A stretch of DNA of 64,000 bases from positions 1,872,361 to 1,936,360 of the forward strand of contig NZ_JAIFZO010000002.1 of NCBI RefSeq assembly GCF_026341275.1, given 5' to 3'. Positions 1-8,800 of this stretch are shown here, one piece after another. The translations under genes and the position numbers were made by a program. Below the pieces are notes generated by a model, which was not told where the DNA came from, searched no databases, and worked only from the letters and a program-made list of their open reading frames with translations. The DNA comes from Streptomyces ortus (lineage in GTDB: Bacteria > Actinomycetota > Actinomycetes > Streptomycetales > Streptomycetaceae). Position 1 is the stretch's first letter. The number at the start of each line of letters is the position of its first letter.

Positions 1-590
1 GACTCCCGGCTCTCCACCGCGATGCCGCGCGCGCGGATCTCGACGAGGGCCTCGCGCAGGGCACCCGGGTCGGTGATGCTGTTCGGCGTCATCCGGATCA
101 GGTCGGCGTCGTCGGGGATCCGCGAGGTCAGCTCGGGCTCGGACAGCGAGGCGAGCAGCATCTTGCCCACGGAGGTGCAGTGCGCGGGGAGGCGGCGGCC
201 GGCGGCGGACACCATGCGCACGGCGTGCGTGGAGTCGACCTTGGCGATGTAGATGACGTCCGTACCCTCCAGGATCGCCACGTGCACGGTCTCGTCGCAG
301 GTCTCCGCGACGGACCGGGCGACCTGCTGCCCCTCGGCGGCCAGGTCCAGCTGCTCGGAGTAGCGGCTGCCGAGCTGGTACGGCCGCACGCCGAGCCGGT
401 AGCGTCCGGGCTGACCCGGTACGGGCGTGATGTACGAACGTGCGGCGAGTGTCGTCACCAGTTCGTGCACCGTGGTGCGCGGCAACTGCAGCCGGCGCAC
501 GATGTCGGGGGCGGAGAGCGTGCCGTCCCCGTCGAGGAAGAGCTCAAGTATGTCGAGAGCCCTGGTTACGGCAGGTACGAGGCGTCCCAC
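1..590 (-). CDS. IclR-family transcriptional regulator (C-terminus beyond window)
   Basis: About 196 N-terminal residues are visible; the gene runs off the left edge. The start is GTG at 588-590, seven bases after a strong GGGAGGGGG ribosome site. The N-terminus (VGRLVPAVTRALDILELF) and the helix-turn-helix SAPDIVRRLQLPRTTVHEL are typical of IclR. The ligand-binding domain begins with GRYRLGVRPYQLG and contains the conserved stretch RRLPAHCTSVGKMLLA. IclR proteins are dimeric repressors or activators of small-molecule catabolism. The regulated genes probably lie left of the window, so no ligand can be proposed. Confidence 0.93.
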   Translation of the reverse strand, partial: MGRLVPAVTRALDILELFLDGDGTLSAPDIVRRLQLPRTTVHELVTTLAARSYITPVPGQPGRYRLGVRPYQLGSRYSEQLDLAAEGQQVARSVAETCDETVHVAILEGTDVIYIAKVDSTHAVRMVSAAGRRLPAHCTSVGKMLLASLSEPELTSRIPDDADLIRMTPNSITDPGALREALVEIRARGIAVESRE

Positions 591-778
591 AACTGGCCCC
601 CTCCCTTATGTTCGAAATTTCAACAGCCGATCGGCATAGCGAACACAGGCTACTCACACGGGTTGCACCGGGCAATGGGCGCGCGCGACCGGGGGCGGGG
701 GCTGCCCCGCGCCCCTTCTCCGGAGCGCCACCGGTGGACTGCCGCAAACGGGTGGGCGGGTGGGAAGGAAAGGTCGGT

Positions 779-2020
779 TCAGCGGCGGGTGCGGGGGTCG
801 CCCAGTTCACCCCGGAGACGCTGCGCCCTGAGCACCAGCTCCAGTTCGAAGCGCCGGTCGGGGTCATCGACCTCGTCCCCCCACAGCTCCCTGATCTGCC
901 GAAGGCGATACCGTACGGTCTGCGGATGCACCCCCAGGCGCGCGGCCACCTCGGGAGCCCCGCCCCGCGTCTCCAGCCAGGCCAGCATCGTCTCGGCGAG
1001 CCGCCGCCCGTGCGTGGGACCGCAGTGGGCGAGCGGCTCCAGACAGCGCAGCGCCAGGTCGTCGATCAGCTCCTCCGGTTGCAGCAGCACCAGCGCCTCG
1101 GTGTGCTGCGTGCAGTACAGCACCTCCCCCGCGGGCAGCAGCCCGCGCTCCATCAGCCGTACCGCCGCCTCCGCCCAGCGCAGCGACTTCGCCGCGTCGC
1201 GCAGCGGCACGGGCGGGCCGATCGCGCCGGCCCAGCCGGTCAGCGCCCGGTGCAGCAGTTCGGGCCGCCCGGCGGCGTCGGGCTCGGGCACGACCATGCG
1301 GGGCTGCTCGTACTCCATGTCCAGCAGCACACCCTGGCTCACGGCGGGGGCGACGGCCTCCCGGGCGGGCCGCAGCAGGACGCCGACCGCGACCCTGCCG
1401 GGCAGCGGCCAGCCGATCCGCGCGGCCCGTTCGGCCAGCGCCTCGGCCGGATCACCGCGATGGTGCTCGGCGAGCAGCAGCTCCATCAGCCGGCGCTGCA
1501 GCCTCAGGCGTTCCCCGGCCTGCCGGGCGGCGGCCTCGGCGTAACCGCGTACGGACTGGTCGACCAGCCCGTCCAGGTACTCGTATCCGGCGTCGACCAG
1601 TTCGTACATCGCGGGCGGCGGGATCTCCACCCGCGTCCCGATCTCGGCGAAACGGCGCCAGGCGAGCCGTACACCGAGCCGGTAGATCGCCTGGAGCGAG
1701 TCGAGGCTGCGGCCGTTGAGCCCCTCGCCGCGGCCGAACTCCTGGAACACCTCGGGGTGCACGCGGGGCCGGCCCTCGGCGGTCTCCAGGTGCTGGACGA
1801 ACACCTCGATGGCCCGGCGGATCCCGACCAGCGCCATCGGTTCGCCGGAGTCGTCGAGCACCACGGGCAGATGGGGATACTCGTGCTGTATCTCCTGGAG
1901 GATCTGCTCGGCCAGCGCGGGTGCCTCGGCCAGCGCGAGCGCGGCGAACTGCCGCACCTGCAGGCGCGGTACGTCGTGCCAGGCCGAGCGCACGGTGACG
2001 GGTGCCGGGCGGAGAGCCAT
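779..2020 (-). CDS. PucR/CdaR-type helix-turn-helix regulator
   Basis: 413 residues. The C-terminus carries the PucR HTH signature: AARLGVHPQTVRYRLRQI at about 360-378, followed by the usual RRFELELVLRAQRL tail. The long N-terminal part looks like the sensor plus GGDEF-like middle region of the family, including a helical segment rich in Arg and Glu. The start ATG at 2018-2020 lies two bases after the stop of a 50-codon membrane-protein gene, which implies translational coupling. PucR proteins usually activate purine or other nitrogen-source catabolism. No such genes are adjacent, so the target is unknown. Confidence 0.9.
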   Translation of the reverse strand: MALRPAPVTVRSAWHDVPRLQVRQFAALALAEAPALAEQILQEIQHEYPHLPVVLDDSGEPMALVGIRRAIEVFVQHLETAEGRPRVHPEVFQEFGRGEGLNGRSLDSLQAIYRLGVRLAWRRFAEIGTRVEIPPPAMYELVDAGYEYLDGLVDQSVRGYAEAAARQAGERLRLQRRLMELLLAEHHRGDPAEALAERAARIGWPLPGRVAVGVLLRPAREAVAPAVSQGVLLDMEYEQPRMVVPEPDAAGRPELLHRALTGWAGAIGPPVPLRDAAKSLRWAEAAVRLMERGLLPAGEVLYCTQHTEALVLLQPEELIDDLALRCLEPLAHCGPTHGRRLAETMLAWLETRGGAPEVAARLGVHPQTVRYRLRQIRELWGDEVDDPDRRFELELVLRAQRLRGELGDPRTRR

Positions 2021-2022
2021 GG

Positions 2023-2175
2023 TCAGCGCTCCCGGCCGGCCGTCTCATAGGTGATGAGCGGTGTGTTCGGCTGCTCCGGGGTCGCCTCCAGCAGCACGAC
2101 GAGTCCGAGGGCGGCGCCCACGGCGAGCACGGCGGCAACCGTCACGGTCAGCAGGACGGCGGGCAGTCTGGGCAT
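2023..2175 (-). CDS. Small single-pass membrane protein coupled to PucR gene
   Basis: A 50-residue ORF starts at ATG 2173-2175 and ends with TGA at 2023-2025, two bases before the PucR start. The product begins MPRLPAVLLTVTVAAVLAVG and continues as one hydrophobic stretch to about residue 29. A short polar tail follows (ATPEQPNTPLITYETAGRER). An AGAGG motif sits about ten bases upstream of the ATG. The composition is clearly that of a membrane anchor or uncleaved signal. The coupling suggests it is made together with the regulator and might tether or sense for it; that role is inference. I do not recognise a named family. Confidence 0.7.
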   Translation of the reverse strand: MPRLPAVLLTVTVAAVLAVGAALGLVVLLEATPEQPNTPLITYETAGRER

Positions 2176-2284
2176 CGCGGGTCAGCCTCTCTGTCGAAAG
2201 GTCACCCCCACCGCAGCGCTCCGCTGGGAACGCTGTCCGAAAATCCGGAATCCGCGGGCCGGTCGTGGCCGGCCGCGCAGTTCC

Positions 2285-2305
2285 CCGCGCCCCTGACGGG
2301 CGCGG
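2285..2305. repeat. REP-like palindrome (GCGCAGTTCCCCGCGCCCCT type)
   Basis: The arms ccgcgccc (2285-2292) and gggcgcgg (2298-2305) form a hairpin with a five-base loop. It is preceded by gcgcagtt, the usual left flank of a palindromic repeat that is very common between Streptomyces genes. A fuller copy is at 58321-58365. It lies between the divergent small membrane gene and the DUF3068 gene. Confidence 0.6.
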
Positions 2306-2370
2306 CACATCTTCCGTCACCGGGCCCACCTCGTCCCGGCCGACGAGTCCCCGGTGCCGGCAAGTCCTCA

Positions 2371-2391
2371 GTGTCATCAACGCATTGACAC
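2371..2391. promoter_or_regulatory. Inverted repeat, candidate operator of the DUF3068 gene
   Basis: GTGTCA (2371-2376) and TGACAC (2386-2391) form a perfect six-base inverted repeat with a nine-base spacer. The right arm overlaps the -35 hexamer of the promoter described at 2385-2414. Position and symmetry suggest binding by a dimeric regulator. No cognate regulator can be named. Confidence 0.4.
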
Positions 2392-2414
2392 TTCGTCAAG
2401 GGTGCGCCTACGGT
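2385..2414 (+). promoter_or_regulatory. Sigma-70 (HrdB-type) promoter
   Basis: TTGACA at 2385-2390 is a perfect -35 hexamer. TACGGT at 2409-2414 fits TAnnnT, with an 18-base spacer. Transcription would start near 2421, giving an untranslated leader of roughly 80 bases before the ATG at 2500. Confidence 0.5.
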
Positions 2415-2499
2415 TCCCGGCCCATACCGCACCTGCACCCTCCCCCACCGTGCCGGCACCTGTGCGTGCCGTGTCACCAAGAGCTCCTGGAGTGCCCGG

Positions 2500-3477
2500 A
2501 TGCGCCGTACCGCCACACCCTTTTCGCTGATCGTCCTGGGTCTGGGCGTCTTCCTGCTCGTCCTCGCCCCGCTGCTCGCCCGGTACGTCGAACCACGGGC
2601 GCAGCGCACCCCCGTCGACACCGACCAGACGACCGTCTTCACCGGGACGGGCAGCTATTTCGACACCGACGAGATAGAAACCGTCCGCGACAAGAAGATC
2701 ACCATCACCCGGCAGGTCCGCGGGGACGTCGCGGAGAGCGAGAGGAGCGGCCGGGCGGTGTGGGACGTGTCCACGTCCGTCGACACCGACAAGTCGCTGC
2801 CCGCGGCCGACCCGCACGACTCGCTCCAGTGGACCATCGAGCGCTGGGTGACCGACCGCAGGACGAACAAGCCGGTCCACTGCTGCGAGGAGAAGCCCTA
2901 TTTCGAGGGCGAGGCGTACCTCAAGTTCCCCTTCGACGTGCAGAAACGCTCGTACATCTGGTGGGACAACACCCTCGGCTCGACGGTCACGCTGAAGTAC
3001 CGGGGTGAGAAGCGGATCCAGGGGTACAAGGGTCTGCGGTTCACCGGGACCGTACCCGCCACCAAGACCGGCACCCGGCTCGTGCCGGGCACCCTCGTCG
3101 GGGTGGAGGACGCGGGCCAGGTGCTCGCCGAGGAGTGGTACTCCAACCACGGCGTCGAGCTGGTCGCCGACCAGCGCACGGGCCGGATCATCTACGCGGC
3201 GATCGGGCCCCGCAAGACGCTCAGGGCGCCCGGGACGAAGAAGGACGCCGTCGTCCTGCTCGACAGCAAGCGGATCGCGTTCACCCCCGAGACCCAGCAG
3301 AAGCAAGTGGATCTCGCCGAGACGGACAGCGGTCTGCTGCGCATGGTGGGGCACACGGTGCCGCTGGGAGCCGGAATTGCCGGTTTCCTCCTGGCCGTGG
3401 TGGGTGCCGTTCTGGTGGCACGAGGGCGTCCGCATCCCGATACGCCCGAGAGCTCCCAGCAGCCGCTCACAATGTGA
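2500..3477 (+). CDS. DUF3068 (PorA-like) membrane-anchored extracellular protein
   Basis: 325 residues with one membrane helix near each end: SLIVLGLGVFLLVLAPLLA at about 9-27 and GAGIAGFLLAVVGAVLVA near 290-307. The large region between them is beta-rich, polar and presumably extracytoplasmic (TVFTGTGSYFDTDEIETVRDKK, GLRFTGTVPATKTG, EEWYSNHGVELVADQRTG). Two TMs flanking such a domain are characteristic of DUF3068, annotated as porin PorA family in actinobacteria. Function in Streptomyces is unknown. It precedes the glycosyltransferase block on the same strand by 326 bases, so a shared envelope role is plausible but unproven. Confidence 0.8.
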   Translation: MRRTATPFSLIVLGLGVFLLVLAPLLARYVEPRAQRTPVDTDQTTVFTGTGSYFDTDEIETVRDKKITITRQVRGDVAESERSGRAVWDVSTSVDTDKSLPAADPHDSLQWTIERWVTDRRTNKPVHCCEEKPYFEGEAYLKFPFDVQKRSYIWWDNTLGSTVTLKYRGEKRIQGYKGLRFTGTVPATKTGTRLVPGTLVGVEDAGQVLAEEWYSNHGVELVADQRTGRIIYAAIGPRKTLRAPGTKKDAVVLLDSKRIAFTPETQQKQVDLAETDSGLLRMVGHTVPLGAGIAGFLLAVVGAVLVARGRPHPDTPESSQQPLTM

Positions 3478-3803
3478 TGAGACGTCAGCTCCACAAAGCC
3501 CCGAAATTGTCACTTCGGTGAGTAGCCGCATCGGAGCAGCGGGCGAAAACTGTCCACCCCACCCGAACGCGACCCACCCGGACACGATTCACCCACCCCC
3601 ACGGAACACACCCCGCACACCCCACAGAAGTACCGGCAGAACGGTTCCATCCCTCCGTACGGATCCTCCCCGCGGGACATTCAGGGTTCCCGCACCGAAC
3701 GCACCGAACGCACCGGCCCACGTCCCGCACACGCACGCACCGGAACGCACCAACCCCCCACGCCCCACTCTGGTTCCGCACCCCGAGACGAGTTGGAGCA
3801 CCC
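3478..3803 (+). other. 326-base intergenic region, C/A-rich on the plus strand
   Basis: No gene-like frame is visible. The plus strand is strikingly C-rich and G-poor, with short direct repeats of the type accgaacgcaccgaacgcacc near 3697-3720 and related copies to about 3770. The promoter of the glycosyltransferase operon should lie here. I see no convincing -35/-10 pair. Confidence 0.4.
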
Positions 3804-4955
3804 ATGCCCCAGCACGTGCCTTCGTCGTTGCGCGCCGCCTTCCCCAGCTCCGCGCAGCGACACCCGGCGCTCCCCCCACAGCCGCGCCGAATCGTTTTCC
3901 TCGCCCGCCGTGACTACGGCAACGAAGCAGCGGGCGGTTCCGAACTCCTCGTCGACAGACTCGCCGAGGGGCTGACCCATCTAGGCCACCAGGTCACCCT
4001 GCTGTGCGGCGGCCCCGCGGCGTACCGCGACTACCGCGTCGTGTCGGCGGGCGGCGACCTCGGCCACTATCTGCGCGCCAGATCGGCGTTCCAGCGTCAG
4101 GTCGGCGACTGCGACCTGCTCGTCGAGGTCTGCAACGGCATGCCGTACCTGGCGCCCCTGTGGCACCGCGGGCCGACCCTGTGCCTGGTCAACCACGTGC
4201 ACACCGACCTGTGGCGGATGCGGTTCGGCGGACCGCTGGCCCCCGCCGCCCGGCTCGGACGAAGACTCGAACACTGGGCCCTGGCGGGCGGGCGGCGCGG
4301 CGGCCTGCTGGTCGCCGTCTCCCCGTCGACGGCCCACGCGCTGCGCGCCATCGGCGTCGAGCGCGACCGGATCCGTGTCGTGCACAACGGTGTGGAGGAG
4401 CCGGGCGCACCGGCCGAACGCTCACCGGAACCGCTGTTCCTGGCCGTGGGACGGCTCGTCGAGTACAAGCGGATCGACCTGCTGCTGCGCCTGTGGGAAC
4501 GGGTCCGCCCGGTCACCGGCGGCCGGCTGGTGATCGTCGGCGACGGCCCCGAACGGCAGCGGCTCCAGCAACTGGCCGGTCCCGGCGTGGAGTTCACCGG
4601 CCATGTCTCCGAGGCCGAGAAGCACCGCCTGCTCTGCGCCGCCTGGCTGCTGCTGCACCCCTCCGCCGTCGAGGGCTGGGGCCTGGTGGTCACGGAGGCG
4701 GCGGCCCGCGAGACACCCGCGATCGCCTTCGACGTACCCGGTCTGCGCGACTCGATCGTGGACGGCGAGACGGGCCTGCTGGCCCGCGGCGAGTCCTCGT
4801 TCGCCGCGGCCTGGTGCACCCTCGCCCTGTCCACCCACCGTCGCACCCTCATGGGCAAGGCGGCCGGCGACCGGGCCGCCCAGTACCGGTGGCACCGCAC
4901 GGTACGCCAGTTCAGAGCCGTGGCGACGGAGGCGGTGAGGGACTGGACACCATGA
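3804..4955 (+). CDS. GT4-type glycosyltransferase (retaining, GT-B fold)
   Basis: 383 residues. The N-terminal domain has RRIVFLARRDYGNEAAGGSE followed by LLVDRLAEGLTHLGHQVTLL, the acceptor-side signature of family 4. The C-terminal domain has VGRLVEYKRIDLLL, a nucleotide-sugar pocket, and the EX7E motif EGWGLVVTE, then TPAIAFDVPGLRDSIVDGETGLL. These enzymes move a sugar from a nucleotide donor to a lipid or glycan acceptor on the cytoplasmic face. The stop codon overlaps the next methyltransferase start (ATGA at 4952-4955). An internal start is possible because the first 28 residues precede the conserved core. Confidence 0.92.
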   Translation: MPQHVPSSLRAAFPSSAQRHPALPPQPRRIVFLARRDYGNEAAGGSELLVDRLAEGLTHLGHQVTLLCGGPAAYRDYRVVSAGGDLGHYLRARSAFQRQVGDCDLLVEVCNGMPYLAPLWHRGPTLCLVNHVHTDLWRMRFGGPLAPAARLGRRLEHWALAGGRRGGLLVAVSPSTAHALRAIGVERDRIRVVHNGVEEPGAPAERSPEPLFLAVGRLVEYKRIDLLLRLWERVRPVTGGRLVIVGDGPERQRLQQLAGPGVEFTGHVSEAEKHRLLCAAWLLLHPSAVEGWGLVVTEAAARETPAIAFDVPGLRDSIVDGETGLLARGESSFAAAWCTLALSTHRRTLMGKAAGDRAAQYRWHRTVRQFRAVATEAVRDWTP

Positions 4956-5845
4956 CCCCTCGGCGACAGAACACCGGGCGAAAGGCTCCCGAGCCGGAGA
5001 CTCCCCGACCGGAGACTTCCCGGCCGGAGGCTCCCCGGCCCGAGACTCCTCGGCCGACAGCCCCCCGCCCGGCGCCCTTGCGGCGCGAGCATGCGAGGCC
5101 CGGGCCCGGGCCCGGTACCGGGCTGCGGGACCCCTCGCTGCGCCGGTCCCTCACCCTCTTCCGTGCCTTCCGCCGCGAACAGGAGGACCCCGAGGGCTGC
5201 TACTCGCTGCTCGCCCGGGACGCCGCCGACCAGGTGGAGGCGTACGACGGTCCGGTGAAGGGCCGGACCGTCGTGGACGTGGGCGGCGGGGGCGGCTACT
5301 TCACCGAGGAGTTCCAGCGGCGGGGCGCGCACGGCTACCTCTTCGAGCCGGACCTGCGCGAGCTCGGCCCGAACCCTCCCGGGGGATCGGTCGTCGCCGA
5401 CGGCTATCTGCTGCCTCTCGCGGACGGCGTCGCCGACGTCTGCTTCTCCTCCAACGTCCTCGAACACGTCGCCGACCCGCAGACCTTCCTCAGCGAGATG
5501 GTCCGCGTCACCCGGCCCGGCGGGCTGATCTACGTGTCGTTCACCAACTGGCTGTCCCCCTGGGGCGGCCACGAGTGGGCGCCCTGGCACTACCTGGGCG
5601 CCGACCGGGCCCGCGCCCGCTACCGGCGCCGTACCGGCCGCCCCGCCAAGCACACCCTCGGCGAGAACCTCTTCGCCGTGCACATCGGACCCACCCTGCG
5701 GCAGGTACGCGCCCGGGACGACGTCACGGTCGTCTCGGCGCGCTCCCGCTACTGGCCGTTCCTCGCCCAGGCCGTCGCCAGAGCGCCGGGACTGCGTGAA
5801 TTCGCCACCTGGAACCTCCTCCTCATCCTCCGGCGGTGTCCATGA
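4952..5845 (+). CDS. Class I SAM-dependent methyltransferase
   Basis: 297 residues. The start ATG overlaps the glycosyltransferase stop in an ATGA. The first 50 or so residues are a degenerate Pro-Arg-Glu repeat (PETPRPETSRPEAPRPETPRP), probably disordered. The catalytic domain follows: motif I TVVDVGGGGGYFTEEF, an acidic residue ending strand 2 (YLFEPDLREL), and DVCFSSNVLEHVADP with the VLEHV signature of Methyltransf_11. The substrate is unknown; its place between a glycosyltransferase and an arabinofuranosyltransferase suggests O-methylation of a sugar. It is coupled to the next gene by another ATGA. Confidence 0.88.
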   Translation: MTPRRQNTGRKAPEPETPRPETSRPEAPRPETPRPTAPRPAPLRREHARPGPGPGTGLRDPSLRRSLTLFRAFRREQEDPEGCYSLLARDAADQVEAYDGPVKGRTVVDVGGGGGYFTEEFQRRGAHGYLFEPDLRELGPNPPGGSVVADGYLLPLADGVADVCFSSNVLEHVADPQTFLSEMVRVTRPGGLIYVSFTNWLSPWGGHEWAPWHYLGADRARARYRRRTGRPAKHTLGENLFAVHIGPTLRQVRARDDVTVVSARSRYWPFLAQAVARAPGLREFATWNLLLILRRCP

Positions 5846-8800
5846 CCAGCACGGTCCAGGCCCCTCCCCCGGCGGCGACCCGCCCCCTCGCCCCGGCCCC
5901 AGGACCCGAGCAGGGGCCCCGGTCGCGGCGGTGGCTGCTGGGATTCTGGGCCGTGGTCCTCGTGCTGTTCCTGGCCGTGGACCCGGGCCGGCAGACCTTC
6001 GACACCAAGCTCGGTGTCGCGCTCGACCCCGGCCAGTTCCTCGCGGACCTCGGCCAGCTGTGGCACGACCGGGGCGGCTTCGGCGGGATCGCCGACCAGT
6101 ACGTCGGCTACGCCTTCCCGATGCTGCCCTACTACTGGCTGACCGACCTGATCAGCGTGCCGGTGTGGCTGGCCGAGCGGCTGTGGATGTCGCTCATCGT
6201 GGCGGTCGCCTTCTGGGGCGCGCTGCGGCTCGCGGAGCGCCTGGACATCGGCGGTTCCGCCTCCCGGCTCCTCGGCGCCGTGGTCTACGCGCTGTGGCCG
6301 GTGTTCACCATCGTCGTCGGCTCGACCTCGGCCGCCGCCCTGCCCGGCGCGTTCCTGCCGTGGGTGCTGCTGCCGCTGACGAACGACCGGCACAGCGCCC
6401 GGGTCGCCGCCCTGCGCTCGGCGCTGTTCATCCCGTTCATGGGCGGTGTCAACGCGGCCTCCACCCTGGCCTCCCTGCTGCCGGTCGGCCTCTACCTCCT
6501 GTCCCGCCCGCGCGGTCCACGTCAGCGCAAGCTGATCGCCTGGTGGGTGCCGGGCGTGCTCCTCGCGACGGCCTGGTGGGTCGTCCCGCTGCTGGTGCTG
6601 GGCGTCTACGGCGAGAACTTCCTCCCGTACGTGGAGAGCGCGCGGACCACCACGGACACCATGGCGGCGACGGAGTCGCTGCGCGGCGCCGGAAACTGGG
6701 TCGCCTACCTGCACTTCAACGAGGCCTGGCTGCCCGCGGGCTGGACCGTGACGGCCTCGGTGGTCGCCGTCGTCTCCTCGGCGCTGGCGGCCGGACTGGG
6801 CCTCGCCGGCCTGGCCCGGCGGGACATACCCGAGCGGCGCTGGCTCGTACTGACCGTACTGACGGCCGCGCTGATCACCCTGGCCGGGTACGGCGGTTCG
6901 TTCGGCGCGCCCTTCCACGGGGTGGTCCAGGACTGGCTGGACGGCGGACTCGCCCCCTTCCGCAACATCTACAAGTTCCAGACCGGGCTCGCGCTCGCGC
7001 TGGCCCTCGGGCTGGCCCACCTGGTGGGCGTCGCCGCGCGGGCTCAGGGCGCCCGTCCGATCCGGGGCCGCCGGTACGCGGCGCTGATCGCGGCGGTCCT
7101 CGTCCTCCCCGGCCTCGCCTGGCCCTACCTCAACGGGTCGATCCTGCAGCCCGGTTCGTTCCAGGAGCTGCCCAAGTACTGGAAGTCCACGGCGAGCTGG
7201 CTGGAGAAGTACTCGCCGGACTCCCGTGCCCTCGTCGTGCCCGCCACCGCGCACGGCATCTTCACCTGGGGCTCCACCATCGACCAGCCGCTCGACGTGC
7301 TCGCCGACTCCCGCTGGGCCCAGCGGGACTACGTGCCGTTCGGCACCGCGGGCAACCGGCGCGCGATGGACGCGGTCGAGCAGTCCCTGCAGACCGGCGG
7401 CGAAGTCCCGGGGCTGGCCGACTACTTGGGGCGGGCGGGCGTCCACTATGTCGTCGTCCGCAACGATCTCGACCCCGACCAGCTCGGCTACGTACCGACC
7501 ACGACCGTGAAGCGGACCCTGGAGCAGTCGGGCTACCGGCGCCTGACCGGCTTCGGCCCGCTGATGACGGGCGGGCGCATCGCGGAGAACACGCCCATCC
7601 AGATAGAGGGGCTGTATCCGCGCCAGCGGGCCGTCGAGATCTACGAGCCGGCCGCCGACGTGCCCCGGCCGGGCCAGGCCGGGCTGAAGGCCGTCGCCGA
7701 CACCGCCGTCGTGTCCGGCGGGCCCGAGGCGCTGCTGCCGCTGGCCGCGGACCCGGCGATGCGGGACCGGGCGACCGTGCTGACTGGCGACAACCACCCG
7801 GGGCTCGGCTCCCCCGGCCTCCAGGTGGTGGGCGACGGGCTGCGCCGCGCCGACACCCGGTTCGGCCTGGTCGGCGCCAACACCTCGTACACGTACACCC
7901 GTACCGAACGCAATCACTCCGGCAGCTACCAGGACGCCGGGGAGAAACCGCACCAGATCCTGCCCTCGGACGGGATCGGGCACCAGACGGTGGCCGAGCT
8001 GCGCGGGGCGCGCTCGGTGACCGCGTCGTCGAGCGGCAACTGGCTGTACCACCTGCCGCAGTACGACCCGGTGAACGCCTTCGACGGCAACCCCGACACC
8101 GCGTGGGCCGAGGGCGCGGTGGGGTCGGCGGACGGGCAGTGGCTGCGGATCGGCTTCACCGGGGAGACGGAGGTCCCGGCGTCGATCCGGGTCACCCCGC
8201 TCCCGCAGCAGAGCGTGCGCTCGGCGCCGACCCGGGTCCGCGTGGAGACGGAACGGGGCTCGGAGACGAGCACGCTGCGCGCCGACGGCTCCCGTCAGCG
8301 CATCAAGTCCCCCGAGGGACCGTCCAGTTGGCTGAAGGTGACCGTCGTCGAGTCGACCGCCCGGCACGCCGGGCTCTCCGGCGCGGGCTTCTCCGAGATC
8401 AGCGTTCCGGACGTCCAGGTGACCCGGATGCTGCGGCTCCCCAGGGACGCCGAGAACACCGACGCGGCTGCCGAGACGGTCTCCCTGCACCGGGCCACCG
8501 ACCCGGGCAGCTTCTCCCCGACGGGCACGGAGGTCGGGCTGCACCGCCGCTGGACCTCGGACGCGGCCGGTACGTACGCGGTGAAGGCGAGCGCGATCCC
8601 CGTACCCGGTGACGCGCTCGACGCGCTGCTGTACGACGTGGCGCCCGAGCAGAACGACCGGATCACCGCGACGGCCGGCTCCACGGCCCGGCTGGGGACC
8701 GGCCTGTCGCCGCGCAACCTCACCGACGGTGATCTGACCACCGCGTGGATCGCCGGGGACGACCCGACCATCCGGCTGAGCTGGGAGGGCAAGCAGCCGG

